Positions 25,666-37,855 are shown, counted from the stretch's first letter. The stretch is DNA of 64,000 bases from Apostichopus japonicus (GCF_037975245.1 NC_092568.1:7671501-7735500), one strand, 5' to 3'. The notes: generated by a model from the letters alone, not told the origin. Numbers and translations: made by a program.

Positions 25666-28600
25666 ATGTTCGCTTCCATCATGAATGCTGCTATTCTATT
25701 GATCCTGGTTGGATGTATTTCGTTCTGCATCAGCTCTGAACCTTTGACTGAAAGTGAAAATACTGTAAGAAAACTTTAAAATAGTCTCTTATATTTTTTA
25801 ATATGTTTTTCATGTAAAACACAGCTTTTGACTTTCGTATCTGAAACATGTATTGCATTCACTTCATTTGTGGAGGTTAAGAATTTTTTTAACAAAGTGC
25901 TGATGTCGTTCACCTTTAGTTGAAGTTACTAGTTTGCAATAATGTTATTGTGAATATCATATTGAAATATATATCTAAATACCACTTATAACATCTCTTA
26001 ACAGCAGTAGCTCAATGACAATGCAAGTTGTATGTTTAGAATATCATTATCTTATCACGTCTTTTCTATATTGAAGGTTTCTACCAAAATTCGTCGATGA
26101 GTAATCAGTCACTTTTGGATGATTTCACCGGAATCATCATTTAAATAGAATACAGAAGATTTAAGATGATGAGAATAATATTTGGAGAATAACATACCAA
26201 TTATGATGAAAATCGAGGATACGTCGGAATTTGTAAAATCTTATCATACATCGTGAATTTTATTATTGCATATAAAAGATAGTACATATATTATTTTTGA
26301 ATAAAGCACTTATGCCATCAACAAAGACATCTGAGATGAAACGTTAAGCACCTTCATCTTTACTTTATAATGTAGAAATTTCTGCATGATGCTAAATGAG
26401 GATAAATAGTCTCAGAATTATATTGAAGTACAAAGAATCAAAGAGGGATTGTCAACAAGTAACACTTCTGTTACTTTCACATATAAAGACAGATACAAAT
26501 TCAAAGTGATTTTCATTCCTGTATCATGGTTTATTACGATAAGTCTTCTACAAACGTTAAGATACAAGATCGTAGATTCCCTCGTTTATGAAAATCACTA
26601 GTTTTCAAAACAGAGTATATAAATACCTGCAACTATACTGTACAGCATTCATAAGAAATATAGATGAAATTATTGATTACGGGGGAATACATGTTGTTTT
26701 TCCAGTAAAGAATCTATAGGGTTCCTATTAAGTAAGGTGTAGAAATAAGTCTTTGGTTTAGACTTCACAGAAGTCTCAAGAGTTACAAAGTACAATGGAC
26801 CTATGAACCCTTGGACCCCATTTCTTTAGTGCAGATATTACACTTAAACTTAACCATGTTCCATACAAAAGAAATTTGCATGATTTTTGAAGGATAATTG
26901 TCTGTACAAATATCTTTAAAAAATTTAAGGCATAATGTGTAAATTCTATCTACATAAACACAATAATGCGAAATCGCACAATCGCACAATCGCACGACGC
27001 GACGTTGATATAAGACTCGACAGAAATAAACAGAAATATATATGTTTATGGTTGTACGTAAGCCCAATATTGGAAGTAAGGAAGGTGATCTGCATGGTCA
27101 TTGAAAGTTTACAAATATGAAAACGCCACTGAATTAGAAACGTAAACTTTACATTTATAAAACATATGGCTTAGCTAGCACTGATAGTATGTTATCATTA
27201 CATTTTAATGAGATAGATGTCTAAACGTTGCTAATTCGTAAAGATATGATTGTGTTTTTGGTTTGATGTGTGAACTGGTCGCTGAAAAGCATCTTATGAA
27301 TTAAGTTCTTATCGTAAATATTGTAGTAAATCATTTTTTAACATACACACCGAAAATCATTAATGGTATGTAAAAGGTCTAATCTGACTGTTGTTTGTTT
27401 TGTTTTTTAGTTCGAACGCGAGGAACGGTTTTTAGCAGATCCGGCTGGGAGACAAAAGCGGCAGTCAGGTAAATAATGAATTGTTTATGTATATGACACG
27501 GATTTCAAACTTCATTACATAATTTATATATCCGTGCATAGGACAATATAGCACAGTCTCACTGTAAGCCTATTCCAACTCAGACCTTCAGTATAACCAA
27601 CTGAATAGTTAGAGCTTCAATAAATGCTTTTGTCACATGTTTTCTTTCTCTTTTAATCTATAAGATCTGCTTTAAGTTTGCATACATACAAAAAATTAGT
27701 CTAAAAGTACAAAATATAACTAGAAATATTCGTGTCTATACCATCAAAATTTTTGTCTATTGCATAATTCGTGTGTCCTAAGCATAAACAGGGTACGGAA
27801 GTGGATGTAAAGAATCTCTGTGCCAATACCGATGAATCGTATTTTTATAACAGTAACAATATACTTTTATTCATTTCTTCCGTCCTGAGCAGCATATTTT
27901 TCTTAATATTTGTATAAATGAAATGCGTATGTAACACAACACAACGATTTTAGAACATATAAATCGTCTTAACACCTACATAAATTTTTATCAACGAAGA
28001 AACAAGACTTCAATTGGATCTTTCTCAAAAAGGTCTTTCGTGTCCCAAGGGGATTTCCCATTCTCCTGAGTACCCACGTGACTGCTATGATATTCTGCAA
28101 TCTTGTTCCGGACAGTCTCCACCAAGTGGTCAGTACTACATTCAACCAGACGGTGGTAATTTAATCAAGGTCTACTGTGATATGGAAACTGACGAGGGAG
28201 GATTGACGGTAAGATAAAATTATATTGCACTCCTTGTTGTAACGTTGTTATTAATTTTCATTATTTGTACATATTTCAACACTAAACTTTTGTAACAGTT
28301 CAGTCGGAAATAAATGTAGTTCTGGCGTAGTGACCTAACTACACTTAGCTCTTCTTTCAGTGAGGACTTATATTTTTCAACAGGAATTTGAATTATGTTG
28401 TTAACTGGGGCAGAAAAATCATATATGTTAAAACAAACATATCATTCGGAAACTATTGCCAATGACCGACTCCTGAAAACGCTGTGTGTGATATAGCAAG
28501 TCCTTGTTGCACTTAAATGAAACGCAAATATAATTAAAATTGTAATTAATTTCTCTTCATATAAACGGCTGAATGCTTGAACGAGTCTAAATCTGAAGTC

Positions 28601-30878
28601 ATAGAGCTAGATGTGCATTGGTTCTTCCTGCTTATCTGTATCAATAGCAGACGAGTTTTGCAAGTGCTGAATCTACAGCATTGAAGCAAAACGTAATGAT
28701 GTCATTGGTTTCAGTGGTTTCAACACTGCTGTCATTCTGCTTTGAAAATATGAAATGAGAAACAAAAGGCAAGTAGTAAGGTTTTAGATAGTCGTAGCAA
28801 CGTGACATCACATATCTACAAAATGACAGCTACCGGACACGACTGTTAAACTATAGGATATCTCGCAAACGGAACAACAGTTTTCTTAGATGTTGGGGGT
28901 GGGGGGGGGTGTCTCAAGTGAAGATGATGACTTGGTTTGTGTCCTTTTAAGTCATCCAAAGTGTAACAGTTATTAGTTTCATTGATGACGCATGGTTGGT
29001 GCGTGTAAAACCTGTGGAGTACAACGTACATACATAAATTACTTGTTATAGTGTTATAAATCTGCTATAATGATGTGATTTGGAATGATTTACTTGAGGC
29101 AAATCCAAACAAAAACACCTCAGTTGCCAACATTTTGTTGGGTGGCAAATCTCAACTATTTAGAAGCATTTAAAACGTTTTTCTGATTGTTAGCTTCTTT
29201 ATCTGTCCAAATCCTTTACAAGGAAGTCGAGTTTTACTATCTTGTACTGGGAAACGGCACAGATGAGTTTTTCCCTTGAAAGTTCGGCCGTCAGCAGACT
29301 TTGAATGTGGATGGAGTCAGATCATTGGAAAGTTTAACTCCTTAACAAATCCTTTTCTGTTTAAAAGTAATAAAAATCAGAAACATTGAAGTTACTAAAT
29401 GAATATAACAGGAATATTAAAATATGTATATACGATGGTAACTGACGTAAAGTTCAGGTCACTTGGCAAAGTTTAAATGAATATCTAAAGTGAATAATTC
29501 ACACATTGAATAACACTCATAATATCATCTCGTTCAAGCCACACGTAGTTAATTTATTCTATTACATATTTTGGAATTATCACTTAATTACCTATCAGCA
29601 ACATGAAAATAAATATCTTTATTTATATCTGCAAATATTTTCTCAAAGAGAGAGAGAAGGACGGTGTACTTTATTTTAGATATTAATGTTCCTACTGGAA
29701 GCAACACTTTATTGGCTTCGTTTGATGAGAAGTTAAGCCTGACTGTAAAAATACAGATGAGCTATAAGAGATAGAAGGAATGTGTGTTACCAATAACAAC
29801 TGATGGTTAATCATATATGTTCCCTTGTTATATAACAGGTCTTCCAGAGACGAATAGACGGTACCATTAACTTCTATCGTCCGTGGTCCTACTATCAAAC
29901 TGGGTTTGGGAACCTAAATACAGAGTTCTGGCTTGGGAATGACAACATTCACTACCTTACTTCCCAGGGAGACTACGAGCTGAGGGTCGATATGAACAAC
30001 ACTTTAGGGAACCATTACTACGCCAAGTACAGCAAATTCAGAATTGGCGACTCATACTCCGAGTACCTTTTAGTACTTGGAGCGTACTTGGGTACAGCAG
30101 GTAAAATATTAACACACGTATTCAATGTGTGATGTATATTTGATAACTTCGCATTTCATGACGGTTCAGTATATACAGGGATACAATAATCATGCACCAT
30201 GGCATAATGCTTGACGTAAATCGAGATAAAGTTGCTGTAGCGTCGTAGTTTCCAATGTAAAAAATATAATTCAGGGTGGTATAGGCAGACGATAGTTTTC
30301 TGTTGTTCAAGAAAAGCGATGTGTTCTTGAAATATTGAAACTTTCAAGCTGTTAAAGTCCAATTTGCATTTATAAGAAGCCTATTCCATTAAATATACAA
30401 AGCTACCTACTCAAATTAAAACAGTTTTCCTATAAAAGGACAAGTGTTTGCTCTCAGGAAACTATCTTTCAGTTAGACTGTGAGCTGAGGATTGATGTGA
30501 ATAACTGTTAAGGACATTATTTCGTTTGTAATCATTGTTTTACTTAATAATTTTTCAAAGAACAGGCAGAAATGGAAAAATATAACTTGATTGATTGATT
30601 CTCTTTCAGAATGAATACATTCAGGTGATTCTCTCGCTTACCACAACACAATGAGGTTTTCCACGTACGATAATGACAATGAAGCTTATTCCGGCAACTG
30701 TGCGAGTTATTCATCAGAAGGAAGAGGAGCGTGGTGGTATAAAGTCTGTACTTATTCTAATTTAAACGGTCAGTACTACGGTTACAGTGGAGAACCCAGT
30801 ATTTACTGGCGCTATCTGCCTGGTGATAATGACCAAATTCCTTTGGCTGACATGAAGCTTCGTCCTCGTTCAATTTAA
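25666..30878 (+). CDS. fibrinogen-related protein, copy 4 (5 coding exons)
   Basis: Exons 25666-25764, 27411-27468, 28000-28208, 29839-30100 and 30625-30878 join in phase into 293 residues, or 288 from the second in-frame ATG at 25,681. Signal peptide, RQKR site and fibrinogen-like domain are as in copy 3. Distinctive changes: the conserved GGWT tryptophan at the end of exon 3 is leucine (GGLT, codon TTG); the calcium loop reads YDNDNE instead of YDNDND; exon 4 has YSKFRIGDSYSEY and a GAYLGTAG end; the pocket segment is WWYKVC; the end reads IPLADMKLRP where others have IPFAEMKLRP. All splice borders and frames are intact, so it could be expressed. The number of changes at normally fixed positions suggests relaxed constraint or a shifted role. 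It is the last copy in the array. Confidence 0.87.
30473..30516 (+). pseudogene. decayed exon-4 fragment in intron 4, copy 4
   Basis: Follows CTTTCAG and reads DCELRIDVNNC then a stop, so it differs from the copy 3 relic while keeping the same layout. Confidence 0.55.
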
Positions 30879-32880
30879 GTGTTTAAGCGACAACATAGAA
30901 CCATGTTGTACTGCCATTCAACTGTATATGGTCGTAAACAAATGAGGAATTCAACGCTACGATTGTTATGACTTACGGAAATGTATTGTGCAGTTATTGC
31001 TTTGAAATTCAAATCCATGAAATGATTCTGCATAGATCACTTTCTCTCTCCCTTTATTATTATTATAATTATTCTTGTTCTTGTGATTACAATTTTTGGG
31101 AGTCTGATAGTTAAATCCTTAATAGTAAATATAAAAAAGAAATATCTTCTTAAAATCATCAAGATGACTTCCCTCCTTCTCAAAGTTGAACAATTCTGTC
31201 GAAATAAAAACATAAAATGGGAATATTTATAGTTGACACTAAAGCTGTCGACTCAAATGATCACTGCTGTGATAAGTACGAACTGTTTGGACACTTTAGC
31301 TTCTTTAAAACATATACAAACTGCATTGTTTTGTGAAAGTTATTTAAAAATGACCCCCTTATAGTTTTGTCGTAGACATCGATACCAAATATATTTCATG
31401 CAATGGTTAAATTTTGAATATTCGCATTATAGTAAAATTCTTAATGATAAATATAATCGAGAAATATCTTTTTAAAATCATGAAGATGAATCCCTTCCTT
31501 CTAAAAGTTGAACAATTCTGTCGAAATAAGAACATAATGTGGGAATCCATACAGTTAATACTAAAGCTGTCGATTCAAAATTGTTACTGCTGCGATAAAA
31601 ACAAACTGTTTGGACATTTACTATTAAAACTTTTCTGAACAGGTACAAGCTATGTATTTGTGTGAATGTAAGTTAAATAAGACCCCACTTATAGTTTAGT
31701 CATAGTGGGATTTAATTGTAAAGGTTTTCAAGTCGTGAGTATCACAGTATCATATAATAATAGTTACATCGATACCAAGTAAGTAAGTAATAGTTAAATT
31801 TTGGTTTTACACTTTCAATATCTCTACTTTCAATGTCCTTCTTATGTCGCGGGGAAAATTAAACTTATGAAACCGAATACGTGAAACTTTTTTGTTTTTC
31901 TTGATTGTCTAATGTAACAGGGCTTAAACTTGTGAACTCACTAAGACGGGTAATTATTTTTTTTTAACGAGTACCCCTTTTTTGTCTGGAGTATTTCTTT
32001 TTCAAAGCAAAGAGAAGTGACGTATTGGTAAAATTATTTTAAAGAGCAAAATCTTGACTGTTCATTATATTTATAAAAAATCTATAAATAGAAGTGCAAA
32101 GTAAAGAATAATTAAAACTCAGCATTTTGTCATAAAATGATCAACTGAATTTACTTTCTGTTCGTATATGCTCCAGGTGTAATTGTTTTTTTGTTTTTTT
32201 TCCTGTTTTTTGTCGTGAAGTTCTTTTTCTTTTCAAATATAAATATAAGCAATATGTCTGTTAATCTATATACCTCCACTACTGTAAGAAAGAAACTAAT
32301 TATTGTCAATAGTCTGGCAGTTTTACTTTAGCTAAAACTATAGTGTTGATATTGTATTGTCCATTCCGCAAGGTTATGTTTAATACAACTAATGTTTCTA
32401 CAGTTATTCCAGTTTTCAAGATAATTTATAACTTCACATTATTATACACCAGATCTACGGTACCGATTAATGATATCAGAAGCCACACACGTATGCATGG
32501 ATCATTTCTAATGCATGTTTTTATTGCGGTAAAATGTGTTATTATTTTCATACGTTCAGTTTTGTGTTGCTTCTGAGAACCTTCAGTTTCAGCTGGATGA
32601 TGTTATTATGTAGTTTTTGCTTAGATCAGCTCAAAGAAAATCAGACTTATGTTTATAAAATACCACAAACATAACTTATATAGTATACATAGTATAGAAG
32701 AAAAGAATAACAAAGAAAAGAGTTACGTAAAGCAACATTAAAGAAAAACCTATAGGAACAGGAGAAGACAATACAGTAACGCATGTGTCACGAATAAGAC
32801 CTGTAGAACTGACCTGTAGAAAAGAAACTATTAATGCAAATCAAGTATGAAATGTACTTTTCAATGATTCCTTTTTAAGA
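30879..32880 (+). other. 3' flank of FREP copy 4, right edge of array
   Basis: No gene. Sequence follows the other 3' flanks, with more divergence, until about 32,850 and then stops matching; this is the right border of the tandem array. It contains an extra local duplication described separately. Confidence 0.6.
31105..31720 (+). repeat. local tandem duplication in 3' flank of FREP copy 4
   Basis: The block beginning near 31,108 (TTAAATCCTTAATAGTAAA...) recurs from about 31,425 with scattered differences, including the marker GTTGAACAATTCTGTCGAAA at about 31,185 and 31,507. Copies 1-3 have one version of this block. Confidence 0.75.
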
Positions 32881-34860
32881 CATAATTATATTAAATGAGT
32901 AATTATTATTATTTTTTGGTTCAGAATAAGTACGTTGCAACTATATAGACAGATTGAGACAACTGGGATGTTTCTGTCACCACTGAAAAGTTTCATGATC
33001 GCGTAGTTAACGTATTTCTGACAGTTAAATGAACAGTATAACTGTATAGTATTATCAGTTTTTATCCATTCGACCTGACCATCAGCCCCCTCCCCTCCAA
33101 CTACCACCTCTCACACCAAAAAATCCCACAAGTATCACATTTTCAAGGCTAAATCAACAAGCTGGTTGTAATAGCCCAAGTGAAGCGTTTTCATAGCATT
33201 TGTCAAGATGACATCACATAACTGCTACTGTGAGCCAGTTGGAGTAGACTAAGATTGATGATGTTTTTAGTAAGGTAGCATCATATCATTACAGTACAAG
33301 GCCTGAAAAGGGTACTTGGCTGGCATTGTGATTAAGAAACAAAATCAGCAGATCTTATCATTGCTCTTATATATTTATTATGAGCGTACATTCTGAATAA
33401 TTACAGTTTTAAAAAGTAGAAGAAACAAAGTATAACTCAAAAGTAAATTTTATAAAGGGAGCAGTTCAATGATTACAACAAACTAAATTAAATCGTCATT
33501 GAATATCTTTTATCATTTTTGGATAAAGACGTATTCTCTGCAATTCGAAATAGTACGACGTTTATGTCGCTTTACTTTATTACTTGTTTGTTTGTTTGAT
33601 ATCTTTGGAAAGATTATCCAACCGACATCATTATATCCTGCTGTCTACCTGCACGAATTACTGAAGATATATTTAACTGATTTTTAACAATCAATTAACA
33701 TTCGACAATGAAGGTATGTAATCAACTGACATTTGTTGGCTGTACGTGTCCACATCCCCACCCAATTTTCATCTCATACCACCGCTAATCTTATGTTTTT
33801 AATAGTACTTTAGCAATACTGGAATGCTAAATATGCACCTATTTTTGTCACATTTTAATTAGAATAGTGCGGTGTAATAACGAAGAGTTGAAAGGACGTA
33901 AAGAATTCTCAGATCTCTTCAACCAGTAACTTGGCATGATGACGGAGTTGAAAGAATGATCACTGAAATAAAAGGCCTTGTTAAAGTAGAAAAGTTAGCA
34001 AATTGACAAAATAGTAGACACCCTTTCGATACCATAGTCTGAAATTAATCAAAGAACAGCAAACAACCGCTGTAATTTGTATTAAAATTCGTCAAGGTAA
34101 GATATTCCTCGTCGTGTTTAAGGGATCTAACCACTCTTTGCGGGCTAAACATGACCTGATGAGGCGCTCTTCTCCTAATATTAAATACAAGGTTGTTCTT
34201 AAGTGTCAAACTGGTATTTTCTTTATTATAGTGTATTGTTTTAAAGTAGCGTCATTACTTCTCATCAAAAGTTCTCTTGTTAGTTGGTTAGTTACAGCAC
34301 AATTCCTAACTAATTGTTAACCAAGCAAAACAATGAGGATTTAACACTGTTTTCATGAAACTTTTGAGAAATTTGCGGGATTGGATTCGCGGTAGCTTCG
34401 AGTAGAGGACACATATCACGGATCACTTTGCTCTGGGATTGATCAAGGATTGGGCTGGCGAAGCTTAGAATTTACAACGTCGATCACTCCGATATAGAAA
34501 AAGTTATAAGATAAAATGACTAGCAATATCAAGGAATATGTCGACATATTCATAGCATAATTCTGCAGGATAAACTGGATGTTATGTGATAATTAAGGTG
34601 AAATTGTGAGGTAAGAAACCAAAACCTTGAGACGAAAGAGTCAGAATTATAATATAAATAGTGGTAATTTTTATTAAGGAACGAGTTAAAATTGGGCAAT
34701 ACTATTCTGGAAGATTGCAGAAAGAAAAGTCGAATAACGTTCAACAAAAATACTCGAAATTAAAAAACAGAAATAAAAGGAAGGTCGAAATCGTCTCATT
34801 CTGTATGGAAAGAAATCAAGATAAGAATGCAGAAATTTTGAAAACATGTTAAGATTTCAG
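32881..34860. other. intergenic, no gene recognised
   Basis: AT-rich single-copy-looking DNA between the FREP array and the LINE remnant. Only short unsupported reading frames; no domain, repeat or RNA gene recognised. Confidence 0.5.
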
Positions 34861-36554
34861 GAATTAAGAAAAGGGTACTCTTTCAACCTTTCGACAGGGG
34901 TTCTTAATCTTCCTCCTCAAGAAAGAAAAACACAGGAAAGTGGCGTCCAATTTATCTACTAGGTATTTTTGATAAATTACTTTCAAACTGTATTGCAAAG
35001 AGGTTGAAGAATGTTTTTTGTACGATAATTCATGAAAATCAAAAACGATTCTTATATGGGAGATTTATAGGGGAGCATATTCCATTATTTTAGGATTTTC
35101 TACTGTATACGGATATAGAACATATCCCTGGTCACTTGATTTTAGTTGATTTGAAAAAGCCTTTGATTGTATTTTAACATAATTTCATCTGGAAAGTACT
35201 TAATCATATCGGGCGAGGTAATAATGTTATCAAATGGTGTAAACTTTTGTATAACAATGCTTATTCAAGCTTAATTTTAATCGGTCATCGTTCACCTTTC
35301 TTTACTGTTCGTAGGGGTTGCCGACAAGGGGACCCTCTTTTACCCTACCTATACATTGTTTGTGTAGGAATTGCTGTTATTCATATTCGTAATAACTCTC
35401 ATATCAAAGGAATAACAATTAATAATTGTCACTTTAAGCTAATTCAGTATGCAGATGACACTGCATTCATTACAAATGGGAGATGTTCTTCTATGGCCAA
35501 TATTTTGAACTCCTTAAAACTTTTCAACCTCTTATCAAGAGTTAAGATCAATTATGATAAGACGTCCGTATTTTCTATCGGGTCAAATAGTTCCGAGAAG
35601 GTAGGAAATGATGAATTTTAGTTTCTCACCTGGGATCTCGGAGGAAAGTTCTCTTGATTTATTCACTTGACTTGAATGAAATGGTTGATTTAAACTATTC
35701 TAGAGTGATTGAGTTAATTCATGAGATTGTTGGCTATATTGGTCTAAACGGAGACTTATAGTCCTTGGAAAGATTACTTCTATTAAAACCTTTGCATTAC
35801 CGAACTTTATTCACCTTTTGCTCACCATTCCCAATCCACCCTTTCATGTTGTCACCCTGAAAATATGGAAAAGCATTCTACTCCTTTATATTGAATGGGT
35901 GTGACCGGATACAGCATAAGCAACTTTTCTTACCCTATAAGATTGGGGGTCTAAAAATGATTGACTTACATAGCTTTATCCATTCACTTAAACTAACTTG
36001 GTTAAGGAGATTTTTAAAAACATCGTCTATGTCTCCTATGTATGTGTGTTTTTATTATTTGTTTAAATAGCAAAGTAGCTTCTCTGTATGAAAGTGGAAA
36101 AAATTGTAGTATAGTAAGATTTTTTTTCTAGAGGGACATGTTGAAAGCTCTCATCAGACTAACAGATTCCTTAAAACCTTATCTTGTTGAATATCCCAGT
36201 TCCAATCACTTTTATGGAAAAATGACATTATACAAGTTGATAAAAAACCATTTCATTTAAGTTATTGGGTGAAATATCGGTATATACATAATTGATGATT
36301 TCTTAGATATTGATAATATTTTTCTCTCATATTGTAATATTGTGACGAGCCCGGCTCCTCCGATAGTAAAACTATATCGGGACTCGCGATAGAAAGGTAC
36401 TGGGATATCTTGATGCCGTATTTATGCTTCTTCAGGAGATGTCTCGAACGGAAGAAAACAATGAGTTCACAGAAAAACAATTTGACGAGATAGGATTTGA
36501 TTTAATGATTCGGTATAATTTCTTCTCTGTCGATTCTCTTTACAAATAAAACTA

Positions 36555-36586
36555 AATTACAATGATTTGACTTGACTTGACTTGAC
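36555..36586. repeat. (CTTGA)n short tandem repeat
   Basis: A few CTTGA units in a row inside the solo LTR. Confidence 0.7.
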
Positions 36587-36715
36587 TCCGTCAATTAAGC
36601 AATTAGAAGGAGTGATGAAATGGTGACGAAGCAATGACGAAGCGACGAACTGATCACGGAGCGCTGACGGAGTGATAAATTTGCTGACCAAGTGATAAAC
36701 TTTCGGCCCCATGCC

Positions 36716-36723
36716 CTTTTATA
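36716..36723 (-). promoter_or_regulatory. TATA box in the solo LTR
   Basis: CTTTTATA on the plus strand, which is TATAAAAG on the minus strand, lies inside the LTR about 170 bases past the heat-shock-like element when read in minus orientation. Confidence 0.4.
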
Positions 36724-36892
36724 CGTTACTTCTATAAAATCCCTCTGCGCATAATCAGTAGGCAGCCAATAACCTGACCATCCTGTATTAACTTAACGAT
36801 ATAAAGATAAGTGCGCTGGCACTGATCTGCCCTGATTGGTTGGGAGTTTGGAAGTCCATCCCCTTTCTATGGAAACTTCCATACCACGTGAG

Positions 36893-36912
36893 AGAACCTT
36901 CTCGAATGTTCC
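36893..36912. promoter_or_regulatory. perfect four-unit heat-shock element in the solo LTR
   Basis: Bases 36,893-36,912 fit nGAAnnTTCnnGAAnnTTCn exactly, the binding pattern of trimeric heat-shock factor. Another inverted pair GAAacTTC lies at 36,872-36,879. Function is inferred from the motif only. Confidence 0.5.
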
Positions 36913-37465
36913 ACAGACATAATGGGATCTATTTTGGGAAAAGGCCCTGTACCAAGATTCAATAAGATAGTTAAAAAACTTCTCGTGGGAAAACTGAATC
37001 CATGACCTAGATAAATACATAAGAGGCCTGTAAGGTGTCTCGATGGAGTGTTTCGGTAACATCAAAGAGATGGTATCACTATTTCATAACAATATGATAA
37101 ATTTGTTTCCCTAGATACGATTAAGTCAAACTATTTGCAGTATCAAGTAGTTTTAAGGGCACTTAAACTTTACTACAATGACCAGGGTTGCATTAAAATT
37201 GATATGCCATTTATTCCTGAAATGTATGCTATCTTCTTTAAAAGTGTTAAGGGGATCGGATTTCTATTATAAGATGTTAAAAATACCGAGTTTACACAGA
37301 CGTCTCAAGTTCATTGGGCAAACGAACTTTCCATAGCAGACCTTAACTGGGAACGTATATATAAACTTCCGTTTTCACTATCTTTGGAATTCAAGTATGT
37401 TTGGTTCCAGTACAGAATTAACAGTAGAATCTTATCTACAAATCAAAACCATAAATAGATGGAAG

Positions 37466-37566
37466 CTGGTCACTTCGCCCAACAACCATTTCGCCCAACC
37501 AGCCTGGTCATTTCGCCTAACCAGCCTGGTCATTTCGCCCAACCAGCCTGGTCATTTCGCCCAACC
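37466..37566. repeat. 22-bp minisatellite
   Basis: Unit CATTTCGCCCAACCAGCCTG plus GT is repeated about four to five times with small differences. It starts just after the end of the LINE remnant. Confidence 0.85.
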
Positions 37567-37587
37567 TTATTTAAATATCATACTTCA

Positions 37588-37855
37588 ACAGGGAAACGTT
37601 CGGGAATTGCTAACGTTACAGGATACGAACCGAATATTAAGGAAACTTGAAGTCCTTTAGTTTGTATAACTTTAGTAAGGAAACGTTCGGGAATTGTTAA
37701 CGTTACTGGATACGCTGAACCGAATATTAAGGCAACCTTAGGATGGATCAGTGTTTTAGGGTTATGTTTGATAGGTTTGATAGGAAACGTTCGGGAATTG
37801 TTAACGTTACGGAATACGAACCGAATATTAAGGAAAGTTGAATTCGTGGTTACAT
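37588..37855. repeat. dispersed ~60-110 bp direct repeat, three copies
   Basis: The block GGAAACGTTCGGGAATTG followed by (C/T)TAACGTTAC and CGAACCGAATATTAAGG occurs three times (about 37,588, 37,678 and 37,786). A further piece appears at 39,250-39,310, after the inserted element. Confidence 0.8.

Larger units (their letters stand above)
36341..37091 (-). mobile_element. solo LTR inserted in the LINE
   Basis: The segment starts TGTGACGAGC and ends ATAACA, so it has TG...CA ends. It is bordered by ATAT on both sides (36,337-36,340 and 37,092-37,095; AATAT if the last A is shared), as expected for a target duplication. LINE pol-like reading stops at its left edge and resumes at its right edge. 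No internal retrotransposon genes are present, so it is a solo LTR. A TATAAAAG on the minus strand favours minus orientation. Confidence 0.65.
34865..37455 (+). pseudogene. decayed LINE (L1/Tx1-type) reverse transcriptase, split by a solo LTR
   Basis: Broken frames read as the reverse transcriptase part of a non-LTR retrotransposon. A segment near 34,930-35,080 encodes the KKEK...WRPI-like start and a run ending in IIHEN. The longest open part (35,247-35,621) carries VRRGCRQGDPL and the catalytic YADDT. After many stops, further pol-like text runs to about 36,340. The C-terminal part resumes at about 37,096 (NYLQYQVVLRALK, then LPFSLSLEFKYVWFQYRI) and ends near 37,455. The RGCRQGDPL plus ADDT combination and the C-terminal segment point to the L1/Tx1 group; exact clade is uncertain. 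No ORF1 or 5' end is evident and the copy is dead. Confidence 0.75.

Noticed and set aside
32881-34860. Further FREP exons or a fifth copy to the right of the array
   Set aside because: No GGWT, YDNDND or other exon motif and no flank similarity was found past about 32,850.
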